Assembly (NCBI RefSeq): GCF_015234305.1
Contig: NZ_JADGMI010000007.1
Span: forward strand, 1 to 64,000
DNA: 64,000 bases
Reading direction: 5' to 3'
DNA from: Superficieibacter sp. 1612_C1
GTDB lineage: Bacteria > Pseudomonadota > Gammaproteobacteria > Enterobacterales > Enterobacteriaceae
Each line of letters begins with the position of its first letter. Position 1 is the stretch's first letter. The notes beneath the pieces are model-generated. The model was given only the letters and a program-made list of their open reading frames with translations. It was not told the origin of the DNA and ran no database searches. Made by a program: the position numbers and the translations under genes. Below are positions 22,284-31,946 of this stretch, one piece after another.

Positions 22284-23239
22284 AGTTCACCGGTGGTAAA
22301 GTGCAATGACGGCTCCACGTCGGCGGCAAGCCAGGTGGGGCCATCCAGATCGGCAAAACGTACCTGATTGACCAGCGGCAGCGCGGCGGTGATGGCGCGC
22401 GAGGTGCATAGCATACAGCCCAGCATTAACTCAAACCCCTGCTCGCGGGCCTCCTGCGCCAGCGCCAGCGCCTCGGTCAGGCCACCGGTTTTATCCAGTT
22501 TGATATTGACCATCTCATAGCGGCCGGATAGCCCGCTCAGACTGGCGCGGGTATGACAACTCTCATCGGCGCAAATCGGCAGCGGGTGGATGAAGTTCGC
22601 CAGCGACTCGTCTTCTTCGGCGGGCAGCGGCTGTTCCAGCATCGCGACGCCCAGGTCGGCCAGCAGTTGACAGCGGGCGGCGAGCCCCTCACTACTCCAG
22701 GATTCGTTGGCATCGACAATCAGCGTCGCCTCCGGTACAGCGGCACGGATAGCCACTATACGTTCGCTGATCAGATGATCGTCCATTTTAATTTTCAGCA
22801 AACGCGCCCCCTTTTGCCACAGCGTTGAGGCGCTGGCGGCCATCTGCTCCGGCGCACCAATGACCACCGTTTGCGCCGTCAAAACCTGTTGCGGTAGCGC
22901 GACGTTCAGATAACCGCCAAGCGTTTGCCCCGCTTTGCGTGCGGCCAAATCCCACAGCGCACAGTCAACCGCATTACGGGCCGCGCCAGCAGGCAGCATG
23001 TGCTGGATTTGCTGCGCCGTCGCGCCCGCCTCAAGCTGTTCATGGACCGTCATGATCTGCGCCATTACCGAGGCAATACTTTCACCATAGCGAGGATACG
23101 GTGTGCATTCGCCGACGCCTTTCACGCCCTCGTCTTCAATTTCAACCACCACGACTTTCGCTTCACTGCGGCTGCCTCTGGCGATAACAAACGGCGTATG
23201 TAGCGGCCAGGCTTCCTCATAAACTCTCAGGCTTCTCAT
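22274..23239 (-). CDS. ycjG: L-Ala-D/L-Glu epimerase
   Basis: YcjG (AEE) epimerises L-Ala-D-Glu to L-Ala-L-Glu, the step after MpaA in murein peptide breakdown. The 321-residue protein belongs to the enolase superfamily, muconate lactonising subgroup. All catalytic positions are present: the acid/base lysines K151 (KIK at 149-151) and K247 (NIKLD), and the metal ligands D176, E202 and D225. It stands convergent to mpaA, with a short 3' overlap, and divergent from tpx. Confidence 0.96.
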   Translation of the reverse strand: MRSLRVYEEAWPLHTPFVIARGSRSEAKVVVVEIEDEGVKGVGECTPYPRYGESIASVMAQIMTVHEQLEAGATAQQIQHMLPAGAARNAVDCALWDLAARKAGQTLGGYLNVALPQQVLTAQTVVIGAPEQMAASASTLWQKGARLLKIKMDDHLISERIVAIRAAVPEATLIVDANESWSSEGLAARCQLLADLGVAMLEQPLPAEEDESLANFIHPLPICADESCHTRASLSGLSGRYEMVNIKLDKTGGLTEALALAQEAREQGFELMLGCMLCTSRAITAALPLVNQVRFADLDGPTWLAADVEPSLHFTTGELHL

Positions 23240-23329
23240 TACTGATCCTCGCTAAAAGCGTTTGCTGTGTTAACTACTGATGTCATACACTAGCGTTGGC
23301 GTTAATTATATGTAAACAGGAAGAAAATT

Positions 23330-23836
23330 ATGTCACAACTCGTGCATTTCCAGGGCAATCCGGTCGCCGTTTCCGGCGCTATTCCTGAGGCTGGCACTCC
23401 GGCTCAGCCTTTCACACTGGTTGCTAAAGATCTCTCCGATGTCACGCTCGCCCAGTACGCGGGTAAACGCAAAGTGTTGAACATTTTTCCAAGTATTGAT
23501 ACCGGCGTTTGTGCCGCTTCTGTGCGTAAGTTTAACCAACTTGCGACCGAAGTGAATAACACCGTGGTCCTGTGTATTTCTGCGGATCTGCCTTTCGCCC
23601 ATTCGCGTTTCTGCGGTGCGGAAGGTCTGAGCAATGTGGTCACCCTCTCCACCCTGCGTAATCCTGAGTTTTTGCAGAATTACGGTGTCGGTATTGAGGA
23701 AGGTGCACTGAAAGGGCTTGCTGCCCGTGCCGTGGTCGTCATTGATGAACACGATAACGTCGTCTTCAGCCAGCTGGTGAATGAGATCACTACTGAGCCT
23801 GACTACGCCGCTGCGCTGGCAACGCTGAAAGCCTAA
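23330..23836 (+). CDS. tpx: Thiol peroxidase Tpx
   Basis: Tpx is an atypical 2-Cys peroxiredoxin that reduces lipid and alkyl hydroperoxides with thioredoxin. The protein is 168 residues, as in E. coli. The peroxidatic cysteine is C61 in [11 protein letters not shown] and the resolving cysteine C95 in SRFCGAEG. A ribosome site AGGAAG precedes the ATG. It is a single-gene transcript closed by a strong bidirectional terminator shared with tyrR. Confidence 0.98.
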   Translation: MSQLVHFQGNPVAVSGAIPEAGTPAQPFTLVAKDLSDVTLAQYAGKRKVLNIFPSIDTGVCAASVRKFNQLATEVNNTVVLCISADLPFAHSRFCGAEGLSNVVTLSTLRNPEFLQNYGVGIEEGALKGLAARAVVVIDEHDNVVFSQLVNEITTEPDYAAALATLKA

Positions 23837-23853
23837 GCGTCGCGTTCATGAAA

Positions 23854-23887
23854 AAAGGCCCATAACGAATATGGGCCTTTAATTTTT
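23854..23887. terminator. Bidirectional terminator between tpx and tyrR
   Basis: AAAGGCCCATA (23854-23864) and TATGGGCCTTT (23870-23880) form an 11-bp perfect stem with a five-base loop, with A-run and T-run flanks serving both directions. It overlaps the tyrR 3' end region. Confidence 0.88.
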
Positions 23888-25427
23888 ACTCTTCGCCTTT
23901 TTTCTGGCTCAGCCCATATTCACGCAGTTTGTTGGCAATCGCGGTATGCGAGACGCCAAGGCGCTTCGCCAGCTTACGGGTGCTCGGATAGCTTTGGTAA
24001 AGCTGGATGAGAATAGAACGTTCAAAGCGGCTGGTGATATCGTCAAGAGTGCCCTCCATCGCCTCTTCACCCGGCAATTCAATCTGGACATCGGTGGTCG
24101 GTAACAAAATATCCTGCGAGCGCAGTTCATAACCCTCAAGCTGGGTTAACGCGCGATAAATGGCATTCTTCAACTGGCGCACGTTGCCGGGCCAGGCGTA
24201 GCGGGTTAAGACCCCGCTGACATCGGCGGCGAGTTTTGGCCGGGCAAGACCCTGCTCATCGGCAAAGCGGGCGACAAATAGCTCGGTCAGCGGCATGATA
24301 TCCTGCGCTCTTTCGCGCAGCGGCGGCAGGTTCAGGGTCAGGACATTCAGGCGGTAGTACAAATCCTCACGGAACAGCCCCTTTTGCACCAGTTCCTGAA
24401 GATTTTTTTGCGTGGCGCAAATCACCCGCACATCGACGTGAATTTCATGATCTTCCCCAACCCGGCGGAAGGTGCCGTCATTGAGGAACCGCAGCAGTTT
24501 TACCTGCATACGCGGCGACATCTCACCAATCTCATCCAGCAGCACCGAGCCGCCGTTAGCCTGCTCGAAAAAGCCTTTCTTGCCTTCCGGCGCATGGCCG
24601 AATAATTCGCTCTCCACCGCATCTTCAGGGATCGAGGCGCAGTTGAGTGCCAGATAAGGTTTCGCAGCGCGCGGGCTGGCCTGGTGACAGGCGTGAGCAA
24701 TGAGATCTTTTCCGGTACCGGTGTCGCCAACAATTAACAGCGGCGCGGTCAGCATCGCCAGTTTGCGCGCCTGCTCAACCACATGGCGCATTTTCGGGCT
24801 GACGGCGACAATCTGGCTGAAGGCGCTGACGTCCTGAGCGCTGACATTCTGCAACTGACGGCCCATCCGCACGGTAGAGCGTAGCATCACCACTGCGCCG
24901 GTCAGCAGCGGCTGGGCATCTTCCCCGTCGAGAAAGACCGGGGTGATCTCCAGCAGGAAATTTTGCCCGTTCACCACCACATGTTCGGTATGAGAGTCGG
25001 TGGGTTTATTTTCCAGCCAGCGCAGGAAGTTAAAATCGCCAATCAGTTGACCAATATTATGATTGCGCAACCGCTCCTGACTCTGCCCCAGCAGCTGACA
25101 ACAGGCCGGGTTAGCCAGCTCAATTTTGCTTTTGGTATCCAGCGACAGCATTGGATCGGGCATCGCTTCCAGCAGCGCGCTGAGCGCCAGATGTTCCCGC
25201 TCTGAGGGCATCCACGGCACGGTGCGGACATCGGTCACTCCGGCGATGCGGCGGATCTCCGCCATCAGTCGGCTGAAAGAGTCAAACTCCAGCTCGGAGA
25301 AATTAAGGTAAATACGCCCAACGGGATCGATCTCAATGCCGCGCAAATCGATGCCGCGTAACACCAGCAGATCGAGCAATTCGCGAGCCAGACCGAGACG
25401 ATCTTCACAAAAGACTTCAAGACGCAT
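23886..25427 (-). CDS. tyrR: Transcriptional regulator TyrR
   Basis: TyrR controls aromatic amino acid biosynthesis and transport genes in response to tyrosine and phenylalanine. The 513-residue protein has an N-terminal ACT domain (1 to about 75), a PAS domain (about 78-190), an AAA+ core (about 205-430) with Walker A GDTGTGKD, and a C-terminal Fis-like helix-turn-helix (SHTAIANKLREYGL). As known for TyrR, the GAFTGA loop of sigma-54 activators is missing (FGHAPEGKKGFFEQ instead), in keeping with action on sigma-70 promoters. The gene is complete and follows ycjXF on the same strand. Confidence 0.97.
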   Translation of the reverse strand: MRLEVFCEDRLGLARELLDLLVLRGIDLRGIEIDPVGRIYLNFSELEFDSFSRLMAEIRRIAGVTDVRTVPWMPSEREHLALSALLEAMPDPMLSLDTKSKIELANPACCQLLGQSQERLRNHNIGQLIGDFNFLRWLENKPTDSHTEHVVVNGQNFLLEITPVFLDGEDAQPLLTGAVVMLRSTVRMGRQLQNVSAQDVSAFSQIVAVSPKMRHVVEQARKLAMLTAPLLIVGDTGTGKDLIAHACHQASPRAAKPYLALNCASIPEDAVESELFGHAPEGKKGFFEQANGGSVLLDEIGEMSPRMQVKLLRFLNDGTFRRVGEDHEIHVDVRVICATQKNLQELVQKGLFREDLYYRLNVLTLNLPPLRERAQDIMPLTELFVARFADEQGLARPKLAADVSGVLTRYAWPGNVRQLKNAIYRALTQLEGYELRSQDILLPTTDVQIELPGEEAMEGTLDDITSRFERSILIQLYQSYPSTRKLAKRLGVSHTAIANKLREYGLSQKKGEE

Positions 25428-25493
25428 GGGATTTTTCCCTGAACAGTCAACGATGATAAGAATAATAAGCTACCCGCAGGCAATCGGGAAGAT

Positions 25494-25517
25494 AGCTGTC
25501 AACAAATATTGACAGCT
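25494..25517. other. 9-bp hairpin between ycjF and tyrR
   Basis: AGCTGTCAA (25494-25502) and TTGACAGCT (25509-25517) form a perfect stem with a six-base loop. On the minus strand it follows ycjF and precedes tyrR. There is no T-run, so it may be an operator or attenuating fold rather than a terminator. Confidence 0.35.
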
Positions 25518-25554
25518 TAGTGGAAAAGTTACGCGAATGAGCGCAATTATGTGC

Positions 25555-26622
25555 TTATTGTGAGCGGTCGCCCGGCGTTTTATTGCGCTGGAGCGTCTCT
25601 TTCAGCTGACCGACAAGCTGACGACGAAAATCGCCCAGACGCGGCTTATCACCGTCTATCCAAGGCAATGGACGGCACAGCTCCATCGCCTTGATGCCCA
25701 GCCGGGCGGTTAACAAACCTGCACCAATACCCTGCGCGGCCCGGGTTGACAGCCGGGCGGCAAGATCCTGAGACATCCAGTCCATTCCCACCTCCCGCAC
25801 CAGTTCACTGGCCCCGGCAAAAGCGATGTTCAGCAACACCAGGCGGAACAGACGCAGGCGACTGTAATACCCCAGCTCGATGCCGTAGAGGGTGGCGATA
25901 CGGTTGATAAGGCGCAGGTTACGCCAGGCAATAAACGCCATATCCACCAGCGCCAGCGGGCTGACGGCAATCATCAAGGTAGATTCTGCCGCCGAGCGGC
26001 TGATTTCACGCCGCGCCTGCGCATCCAGCACTGGCTGCACCAGATGGGCATACAAACTGACGATCTCGCGGTCGTTCTGCGTTTCGTGGATCGCGGCGTA
26101 CCAGCGCTGTAACGCAGGGTGCGACTGGTCGATGCCCGCCTGACGCGCCAGCGCTTCACAAAACGCGCGGCCTTTGCCCGTCCCGTGACTGGTAAGCAAT
26201 TCACGCGCCTCGTCACGCTCGTGCGCCCGTTGCCGCAGACGCCACAAGCGTCGCCATTCGGTCGCGACGGAGCCGACGCCCGCGCCGACGATCAGCGCAC
26301 CGGCGGCACAGCCACCGAGCGCCACCCAGTCCTGCGTGTGCTAGGCGTTCATCGCCCACTGTACGCCCTGTCCGACAACGCTGACGCCAAACAGCGTCAG
26401 GCCCGCCATCACCATTTTGCGCCACAGACTGCGTTTTGGCCGCAGCGCCGCCGCCACGGCGGCTTCCGCTGGCCCCTCTTCCGTGAGCGGATCGTCCGTC
26501 ACTGCCGGGGCAAACGTTTGTGAGTCGAGTTCGCTGAAGTGGCGGGACGCCCTGAACGACTCTTCCCGTTCGGCATCCAGCGGGCCAGCGAAATCGATAC
26601 GCGGTTTGAGTGGTTCAGTCAT
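25555..26622 (-). pseudogene. ycjF: ycjF interrupted by one in-frame amber codon
   Basis: YcjF is an inner-membrane protein of unknown function (UPF0283/DUF697-type) encoded with YcjX in phage-shock and heat-shock contexts. The full frame of 355 codons is conserved along its length, but codon 94 is TAG (plus-strand CTA at 26341-26343), in a place where, as I recall, E. coli has TGG ([14 protein letters not shown]). The reading frame is the same on both sides, so a single base change accounts for it. The result would be a 93-residue N-terminal fragment, readthrough, or restart at 26325. Everything downstream, including the membrane segment and the conserved [19 protein letters not shown] stretch, is undamaged, which points to a recent mutation, a suppressed amber or a sequencing error. 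It overlaps ycjX by four bases (ATGA). Confidence 0.85.
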
Positions 26623-28016
26623 CGCAATTTATCCCCAATTAAAAATTCCAGCGCCGCGTCAATGCGGATATGCGGTAACGGTTTATCGACATCCACTACC
26701 GGCGGGCGAAACGCTTCAAATTGAAACCCCTGCTGTTGCCAGAATGCCTGCCCCGGTAGCCGGGCGGGAACCTCACCCGGATAGACCGTCAGCGGTGCCC
26801 CATCATCAAGACGATGACCCCGCAGCGCAGGCACTTTTTCGCCCTCAACGTCGATCACCCCGCTTTGCGTCGCCTGCACCGACGCCAGTCCCAGACAGTC
26901 CATCGCGATGCCTTCAAAGGCCGCATTCTGCCACGCGTCCTGAATCAACTGTTGCAGCAGCGAGACCATATTGGCGTGCTGATCGAGGGTCACGTGATCG
27001 GCTTTGGTGGCCGCGAACAGCAGTTTATCAATGACCGGCGAAAAAAGGCGGCGGAACAGCGTGCGCTGGCCGTAATGGAAACTCTGCATCAATTGCGTCA
27101 GCGCCAGGCGCATATCGTTAAACGCCTGCGGGCCGCTATTGAGCGGTTGCAGGCAGTCCACCAGCACGATCTGCCGGTCAAAGCGCAGGAAGTACTCTTT
27201 GTAAAAGCCTTTGACCACCTTCTCGCAATAATAATTAAACCGTTCGCGCAACATACCGGCATTCGTCTGTCGTCCCGCCTGCGCCAGCGTGGATTCGCCG
27301 ATGTCATCAACGTTCGGCCACGGGAAAAACTGTAGCGCGGGCGCACCGGCCATATCGCCGGGCAGCACGAAGCGTCCAGGCTGGATAAAATGCAGCCCCT
27401 CTTTTTTGCACTGGTGCAAATACGCGGTCCAGGCGGCGGCGATCTCCGCCAGCCGGTTTTCATCGGCGGGGGCCAGCGGATCAAGATCCTGACAACATTC
27501 GCGCCATTTTGTAGACCATTCCGCGCGCTGCCCCTGTAACAGGCCGGTCATCTGCCGGGACCAGCTCAGATAGTCCTGCGCCAGCATCGGCAGGTCGAGC
27601 AGCCATTCTCCGGGATAATCGACGATTTCCAGATAGAGCGTTGAGGTTTCCCTGAAGTGACGCAGCAGCGAATCGTTTGAGCGAAAGCGCAACGCAAGAT
27701 TGATCTCGCTAACGCCACGGGTTGCCGTTGGCCATGTCGGCGGCGAGGCGTAGAGCTGGGCCAGCCCCTCATCATAGGTAAAACGGGGCACGCCGAAATC
27801 GCGCTGCGGTACGCGTTTGACGCCTAACAACCGCTCCTCACGCGCCGCGCTCAGCAGCGGCAGCCGTGCCCCGGCATGGAGATTCAGAAGCTGATTGACC
27901 ATTGAGGTAATGAACGCGGTTTTCCCGCTGCGGCTCAGGCCAGTGACCGCCAGCCGCAGGTGCCTGTCCACACCACGATTCATTAGCGCATTTAATTCGT
28001 TTTTAAGTCGCTTCAT
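26619..28016 (-). CDS. ycjX: YcjX, DUF463 P-loop NTPase
   Basis: YcjX is a GTPase-like P-loop protein of the DUF463 family, linked in E. coli to heat-shock and phage-shock regulons; its role is not known. The ATG at 28016 gives 465 residues, the E. coli length; the frame extends further upstream without support. Walker A is GLSRSGKT at 26-33, and the segment VDYPGEW serves as the acidic motif (D-x-P-G). It is the first gene of the ycjX-ycjF pair, and the two overlap by ATGA, so translation is coupled. Confidence 0.95.
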   Translation of the reverse strand: MKRLKNELNALMNRGVDRHLRLAVTGLSRSGKTAFITSMVNQLLNLHAGARLPLLSAAREERLLGVKRVPQRDFGVPRFTYDEGLAQLYASPPTWPTATRGVSEINLALRFRSNDSLLRHFRETSTLYLEIVDYPGEWLLDLPMLAQDYLSWSRQMTGLLQGQRAEWSTKWRECCQDLDPLAPADENRLAEIAAAWTAYLHQCKKEGLHFIQPGRFVLPGDMAGAPALQFFPWPNVDDIGESTLAQAGRQTNAGMLRERFNYYCEKVVKGFYKEYFLRFDRQIVLVDCLQPLNSGPQAFNDMRLALTQLMQSFHYGQRTLFRRLFSPVIDKLLFAATKADHVTLDQHANMVSLLQQLIQDAWQNAAFEGIAMDCLGLASVQATQSGVIDVEGEKVPALRGHRLDDGAPLTVYPGEVPARLPGQAFWQQQGFQFEAFRPPVVDVDKPLPHIRIDAALEFLIGDKLR

Positions 28017-28179
28017 CCCCTTCCCTTTATCTCTGTCGCTGCCGCTGCCGCCGGGCGGTTTATCCTGAGTATACAAAATGGGGTCAGGTTGTTGATAATC
28101 CAACCGCTGTTGTTGTAATCAGACACATCTCCAGTAAGATAGTCATAATTTAGACGCTATGACGGAGCAGTCTGGAAGT

Positions 28180-29190
28180 ATGTCACCCACTATTTATGAT
28201 ATTGCCCGCGTATCCGGCGTGTCGAAATCGACGGTTTCCCGCGTATTGAATAAGCAGACTAATATCTCCCCCGAAGCGCGGGAAAAAGTCCTGCAAGCCA
28301 TCGAACAATTAAACTATCAGCCGAATAAACTGGCACGGGCGCTGACCTCCTCGGGTTTTGACGCGATCATGGTTATTTCAACCCGTTCGGCGAAAACCAC
28401 GGCAGGCAACCCTTTCTTTTCAGAAGTGCTTCACGCTATCACGGCAAAGGCAGAAGTCGAAGGATTTGACGTTATTTTACAGACCTCGCACAGTTCTGAA
28501 GACGATTTACAGAAATGCGAAAGTAAAATTAAGCAGAAGATGATCAAAGGCATTATTATGCTCAGTTCACCAGCTGATGAATCCTTTTTTGCCCGCCTGG
28601 ATAAATACAGTATTCCAGTGGTGGTCATCGGGAAGGTAGAGGGGCAATATGAGCACGTTTATTCCGTGGATACCGATAACTTTCGCGACAGCGTCGCCCT
28701 GACCGACGCCTTAATACAGCGCGGGCATAAAAATATCGCCTGCCTGCATGCGCCGCTGGATTATCACGTATCTATCGATCGCCTTAATGGATATAAACGC
28801 AGTCTGGAAAACCATCATTACCCGCTGCATCCGCAGTGGATTATTGATGGCGGCTATACCAATGAAAGCGCGCTGGAGGCGGCAAGAATATTATTAAGTC
28901 AGCCGCAATTGCCCGATGCGGTATTCGCTACCGACAGCATTAAAATAATGAGTTTATATCGCGTGGCCGCGGAGAGAAATATTAGCATTCCGCAGCAGCT
29001 TGCGGTGGTGGGTTACAGTAATGAGATGCTTTCTTTTATGCTGACACCGTCGCCGGGTGGGATCGATGTGCCTACCCGCGAACTGGGAGAACAGAGTTGT
29101 GATTTGCTGTTTAAGCGGATTGCCGGCAAAGCCAGCCCGCAGGCAATTACGGTTGAAACGCAAATCTCTCTTACCGCATCACTCGCCTGA
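28180..29190 (+). CDS. ycjW: LacI-family regulator YcjW
   Basis: YcjW is the LacI-type repressor of the ycj glucoside cluster; in E. coli it is also linked to H2S production through pspE. The 336-residue protein starts at 28180 ([18 protein letters not shown]). The N-terminal helix-turn-helix and hinge helix cover about 1-60, and a periplasmic-binding-protein-like sugar-sensing domain covers the rest ([30 protein letters not shown]). An upstream in-frame ATG (28159) is possible but poorly spaced from a ribosome site. It stands convergent to ompG, at the far end of the operon it controls. Confidence 0.94.
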   Translation: MSPTIYDIARVSGVSKSTVSRVLNKQTNISPEAREKVLQAIEQLNYQPNKLARALTSSGFDAIMVISTRSAKTTAGNPFFSEVLHAITAKAEVEGFDVILQTSHSSEDDLQKCESKIKQKMIKGIIMLSSPADESFFARLDKYSIPVVVIGKVEGQYEHVYSVDTDNFRDSVALTDALIQRGHKNIACLHAPLDYHVSIDRLNGYKRSLENHHYPLHPQWIIDGGYTNESALEAARILLSQPQLPDAVFATDSIKIMSLYRVAAERNISIPQQLAVVGYSNEMLSFMLTPSPGGIDVPTRELGEQSCDLLFKRIAGKASPQAITVETQISLTASLA

Positions 29191-29193
29191 GTA

Positions 29194-29221
29194 ATGCCCG
29201 GCAAAACTAATCGCCGGGCAT
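29194..29221. terminator. Hairpin between convergent ycjW and ompG
   Basis: ATGCCCGGC (29194-29202) and GCCGGGCAT (29213-29221) form a 9-bp stem with a 10-nt loop right after the ycjW stop codon and 8 bp before the ompG stop. It is likely the shared transcription end, though it also resembles part of a REP unit. Confidence 0.6.
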
Positions 29222-29229
29222 ATGTATTA

Positions 29230-30132
29230 TCAGAACGCGTAGTTCACGCCTACACCGACATAGTGGAAGCGATCGCGCTCACCTTCGTCGTGGTTTTCCC
29301 ATTCATAGGCATATTCAAGGGTCATGGATAGGCCATTCTGGAAGTCGTAGGCATAGAGCATACCAAGACGGTCGAAATTATGTCCTTCACGTTCCGGATC
29401 GTCCCGCCAGTCCCAGTTTGACCAGCGATCCAGTCCCAGACGTGTATAAGGCGTCAGTGTCGTATTGCCTAAAGAAACAGGCAAGTAGGCGCGGATCTCC
29501 TGGGTGGAAAACTCCCCGTTATTACGGTTCTCGGCAAGATTGAAACCACGTTCAAGGTAGTAGTTTACCGTCAGGCCGACGGTTTCATTGAAGGTATAGT
29601 TCAGACCGGTTTCGGTTTCCACACGGCTGTCGGAATAGCCGGTAGTGTTCAGGTCGTTAACAAACTGATACATGGCAAACCATCCGCTGAAGCGCAGGTC
29701 ATCTGTCAGTTTCACGTCCCAGTCCGGCGCGACTTTCCAGCGCTGCATATTGGCGGTATCCGCGTCTTCGTTCACATAATGGTAGCCGTAATTACGAAAA
29801 CCACCGGTTAAACCAAAGCTGAAATCATCGCCTTCAAGAAACTGATAGTGTACTTCCAGTTCAGGACGGTCAAACCAGGTACCGCGCTTGCCTGCACTAT
29901 AATCTACCGGGCCTTCCTGATAATAGGCCACGGCAATACGCCACGGGCCGTTTGCAGCATTAAAATAAATAGATGGCTCAAACAGTCCATCCATATCGTC
30001 GCTCTGGCCTTCAACGTTTTCACTTTCGTACATTGCGCCAACATTAAAATGCCAGTCATTATTTTCTGCCGCGTGGGCACAGGTTATACCTGCGCACATT
30101 GCCAGGGCTGCACCTTTCAATAGGGTACTCAT
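29230..30132 (-). CDS. ompG: Outer membrane porin OmpG
   Basis: OmpG is a monomeric 14-stranded beta-barrel porin that admits large oligosaccharides. The 300-residue precursor has a signal peptide ending at CAHA, and the mature protein starts AENNDWHFNVGAMY. The barrel segments alternate in the expected way, and the protein ends in the aromatic YAF typical of outer-membrane barrels. It is the last gene of the ycj cluster, so it probably brings the glucosides through the outer membrane for the YcjN/OP importer. In K-12 this gene is poorly expressed, and its regulation here may be the same, through read-through from ycjV. Confidence 0.96.
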   Translation of the reverse strand: MSTLLKGAALAMCAGITCAHAAENNDWHFNVGAMYESENVEGQSDDMDGLFEPSIYFNAANGPWRIAVAYYQEGPVDYSAGKRGTWFDRPELEVHYQFLEGDDFSFGLTGGFRNYGYHYVNEDADTANMQRWKVAPDWDVKLTDDLRFSGWFAMYQFVNDLNTTGYSDSRVETETGLNYTFNETVGLTVNYYLERGFNLAENRNNGEFSTQEIRAYLPVSLGNTTLTPYTRLGLDRWSNWDWRDDPEREGHNFDRLGMLYAYDFQNGLSMTLEYAYEWENHDEGERDRFHYVGVGVNYAF

Positions 30133-30163
30133 AATTTAAAATCCTTGTAGAATAGAGGTAAAA

Positions 30164-30181
30164 CCGGGAATAACTTCCCGG
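30164..30181 (-). other. 7-bp hairpin between ycjV and ompG
   Basis: CCGGGAA (30164-30170) and TTCCCGG (30175-30181) pair across four bases. On the minus strand TTTTACC follows the stem, so it may be a leaky terminator that lowers ompG expression relative to the upstream genes. Confidence 0.45.
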
Positions 30182-30190
30182 CGCAAAAAA

Positions 30191-31273
30191 TTATCGAATT
30201 GCTACTTCACTCTCAGTATCAAAGAAATGACATTTACTCATATCAAAATAAATATTAATATTCTCTCCGGCATAATAATCATTAACGGCTCCGGCACGGA
30301 CGACTAACTCATGCCCCCCGACAGTGGTATAAAGCATAAATTCAGCGCCAGTTAATTCGGCAACACTAATTTTTGCTGCAATACAATTATCCGGACGGTT
30401 TTCAGGCAGAATATCTTCCGGGCGAATCCCCATTACAATGGCTTTATGTTCATATCCCTGTTTTTGTAAAATAGCCAACTTATCTTCTGGAATCGTTAAT
30501 TTAAGCGTTTCCGTCACAAACATATTGCCGTCAATCGCACCACGGATAAAGTTCATGGCCGGTGAGCCAATGAATCCGGCGACAAACATATTGGCTGGCT
30601 GGTTATAAACCGTTTTCGGTGCCCCAACCTGCTGAACGATACCGTCTTTCAGGATCACAATCCTCGTTGCCATGGTCATGGCTTCGGTTTGATCGTGGGT
30701 CACGTAAATCATGGTGGTATTCAGTTTTTGATGCAGCTTGCTAATCTCTGCCCGCATCTGAACGCGCAGTTTGGCATCCAGGTTCGACAGCGGTTCATCC
30801 ATCAAAAAAACGCCCGCTTCGCGGACAATGGCACGGCCCAGTGCCACGCGCTGACGCTGCCCGCCGGAGAGTGCGCCGGGTTTACGCTTCAGGTAATCAC
30901 GCAGGCCCAGCACAGTGGCGGCCCAGTTCACGCGCTCGTCGATGACTTTGGCATCGATTTTCTGCATTTTCAGACCGAACGCCATGTTGTCGTACACGGT
31001 CATATGCGGATACAGAGCGTAGTTTTGAAAGACCATTGCGATGTTACGCGCTTTGGCCGGGACATCGTTCATCCGCACGCCGTCGATCATCAGATCGCCC
31101 GCGCTAATCTCTTCCAGACCGGCAATCATGCGCAGGGTGGTTGATTTACCGCAGCCTGACGGCCCGACGAAAACGATAAATTCTTTATCCTCAATCTCCA
31201 GATTAAAGTCTTTAACCACATGAACCTGGTTGTCGTAGATTTTTTGGATATGCCGTAACGAAAGTTGTGCCAT
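30191..31273 (-). CDS. ycjV: ABC transporter ATP-binding protein YcjV
   Basis: YcjV is the ATPase of the UgpC/MalK/MsmX type for the YcjNOP sugar importer. The 360-residue protein is complete: Walker A GPSGCGKST at 37-45, signature LSGGQRQRVALGRA, Walker B VFLMDEPLSNLDA, and a C-terminal regulatory OB-fold (TOBE) region. From memory, the K-12 copy is broken by a frameshift, so the intact gene here means the importer can have its own ATPase. It follows ycjU in the same transcript. Confidence 0.95.
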   Translation of the reverse strand: MAQLSLRHIQKIYDNQVHVVKDFNLEIEDKEFIVFVGPSGCGKSTTLRMIAGLEEISAGDLMIDGVRMNDVPAKARNIAMVFQNYALYPHMTVYDNMAFGLKMQKIDAKVIDERVNWAATVLGLRDYLKRKPGALSGGQRQRVALGRAIVREAGVFLMDEPLSNLDAKLRVQMRAEISKLHQKLNTTMIYVTHDQTEAMTMATRIVILKDGIVQQVGAPKTVYNQPANMFVAGFIGSPAMNFIRGAIDGNMFVTETLKLTIPEDKLAILQKQGYEHKAIVMGIRPEDILPENRPDNCIAAKISVAELTGAEFMLYTTVGGHELVVRAGAVNDYYAGENINIYFDMSKCHFFDTESEVAIR

Positions 31274-31283
31274 CGTAATTTCC

Positions 31284-31946
31284 TTATTTTGCGCGTTGCC
31301 AGAATGCCGATAAGCACGGCCACGTCAGTTGATCGGTTGAGAGAAGTCGAAGCCCGGCATGCTGCAAATCCGCACCAATACCGATGGAGCGCATCCCGCA
31401 GGCATTGATAGCGTCGATTCCCGCCTGAGCATCCTCGATGCCGATGCACTGTTGTGCAGAGACGCCTAACCCATGACAGGCCGCGAGAAAAATCTCCGGA
31501 TCGGGTTTTGAGCGGGCGATCTTTCCGGCATCGGCACAGAACGTAAACAGATCCGTAATGCCCAGCATGTTCAGAATGGTGGGGGCATTCAGCGATACCG
31601 AAGCCAGCCCGGTTGGGATCCCGCGCTGCTTAAGTTCCAGCAGCAGGTCATGAATGCCCGGCAGGATAGATTGCGCCGTAAGCTGGTTAAGCGACTCGAC
31701 ATAAATGCTGTTTTTACGCGTCGCCAGTTCGTCACGCTGTGCCTGAGAAAAATCCGCTTCGCGCCCGCCGAAGTGCAGAATACGACGCAGCGATTCGCCA
31801 CGGCTGATGCCCTTCAGGGTATTGTTAAACGCCTCGTCAATCTCGATACCAATCTCACTGGCGACCTGCCGCCAGGCATGAAAATGCAGATGTGCGGTGT
31901 CGGTAATGACGCCGTCCAAATCAAAAATTACGGCCTCAGGATTCAT
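31284..31946 (-). CDS. ycjU: Beta-phosphoglucomutase YcjU
   Basis: YcjU converts beta-D-glucose 1-phosphate, released by the kojibiose phosphorylase YcjT, to glucose 6-phosphate. The 220-residue HAD-superfamily enzyme has the nucleophile and acid/base aspartates D9 and D11 in FDLDGVITD, a helical cap domain, and the later motifs (SVSLNAP region, [18 protein letters not shown]). It overlaps ycjT by four bases (ATGA), which supports coupled synthesis of the two consecutive enzymes. Confidence 0.96.
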   Translation of the reverse strand: MNPEAVIFDLDGVITDTAHLHFHAWRQVASEIGIEIDEAFNNTLKGISRGESLRRILHFGGREADFSQAQRDELATRKNSIYVESLNQLTAQSILPGIHDLLLELKQRGIPTGLASVSLNAPTILNMLGITDLFTFCADAGKIARSKPDPEIFLAACHGLGVSAQQCIGIEDAQAGIDAINACGMRSIGIGADLQHAGLRLLSTDQLTWPCLSAFWQRAK

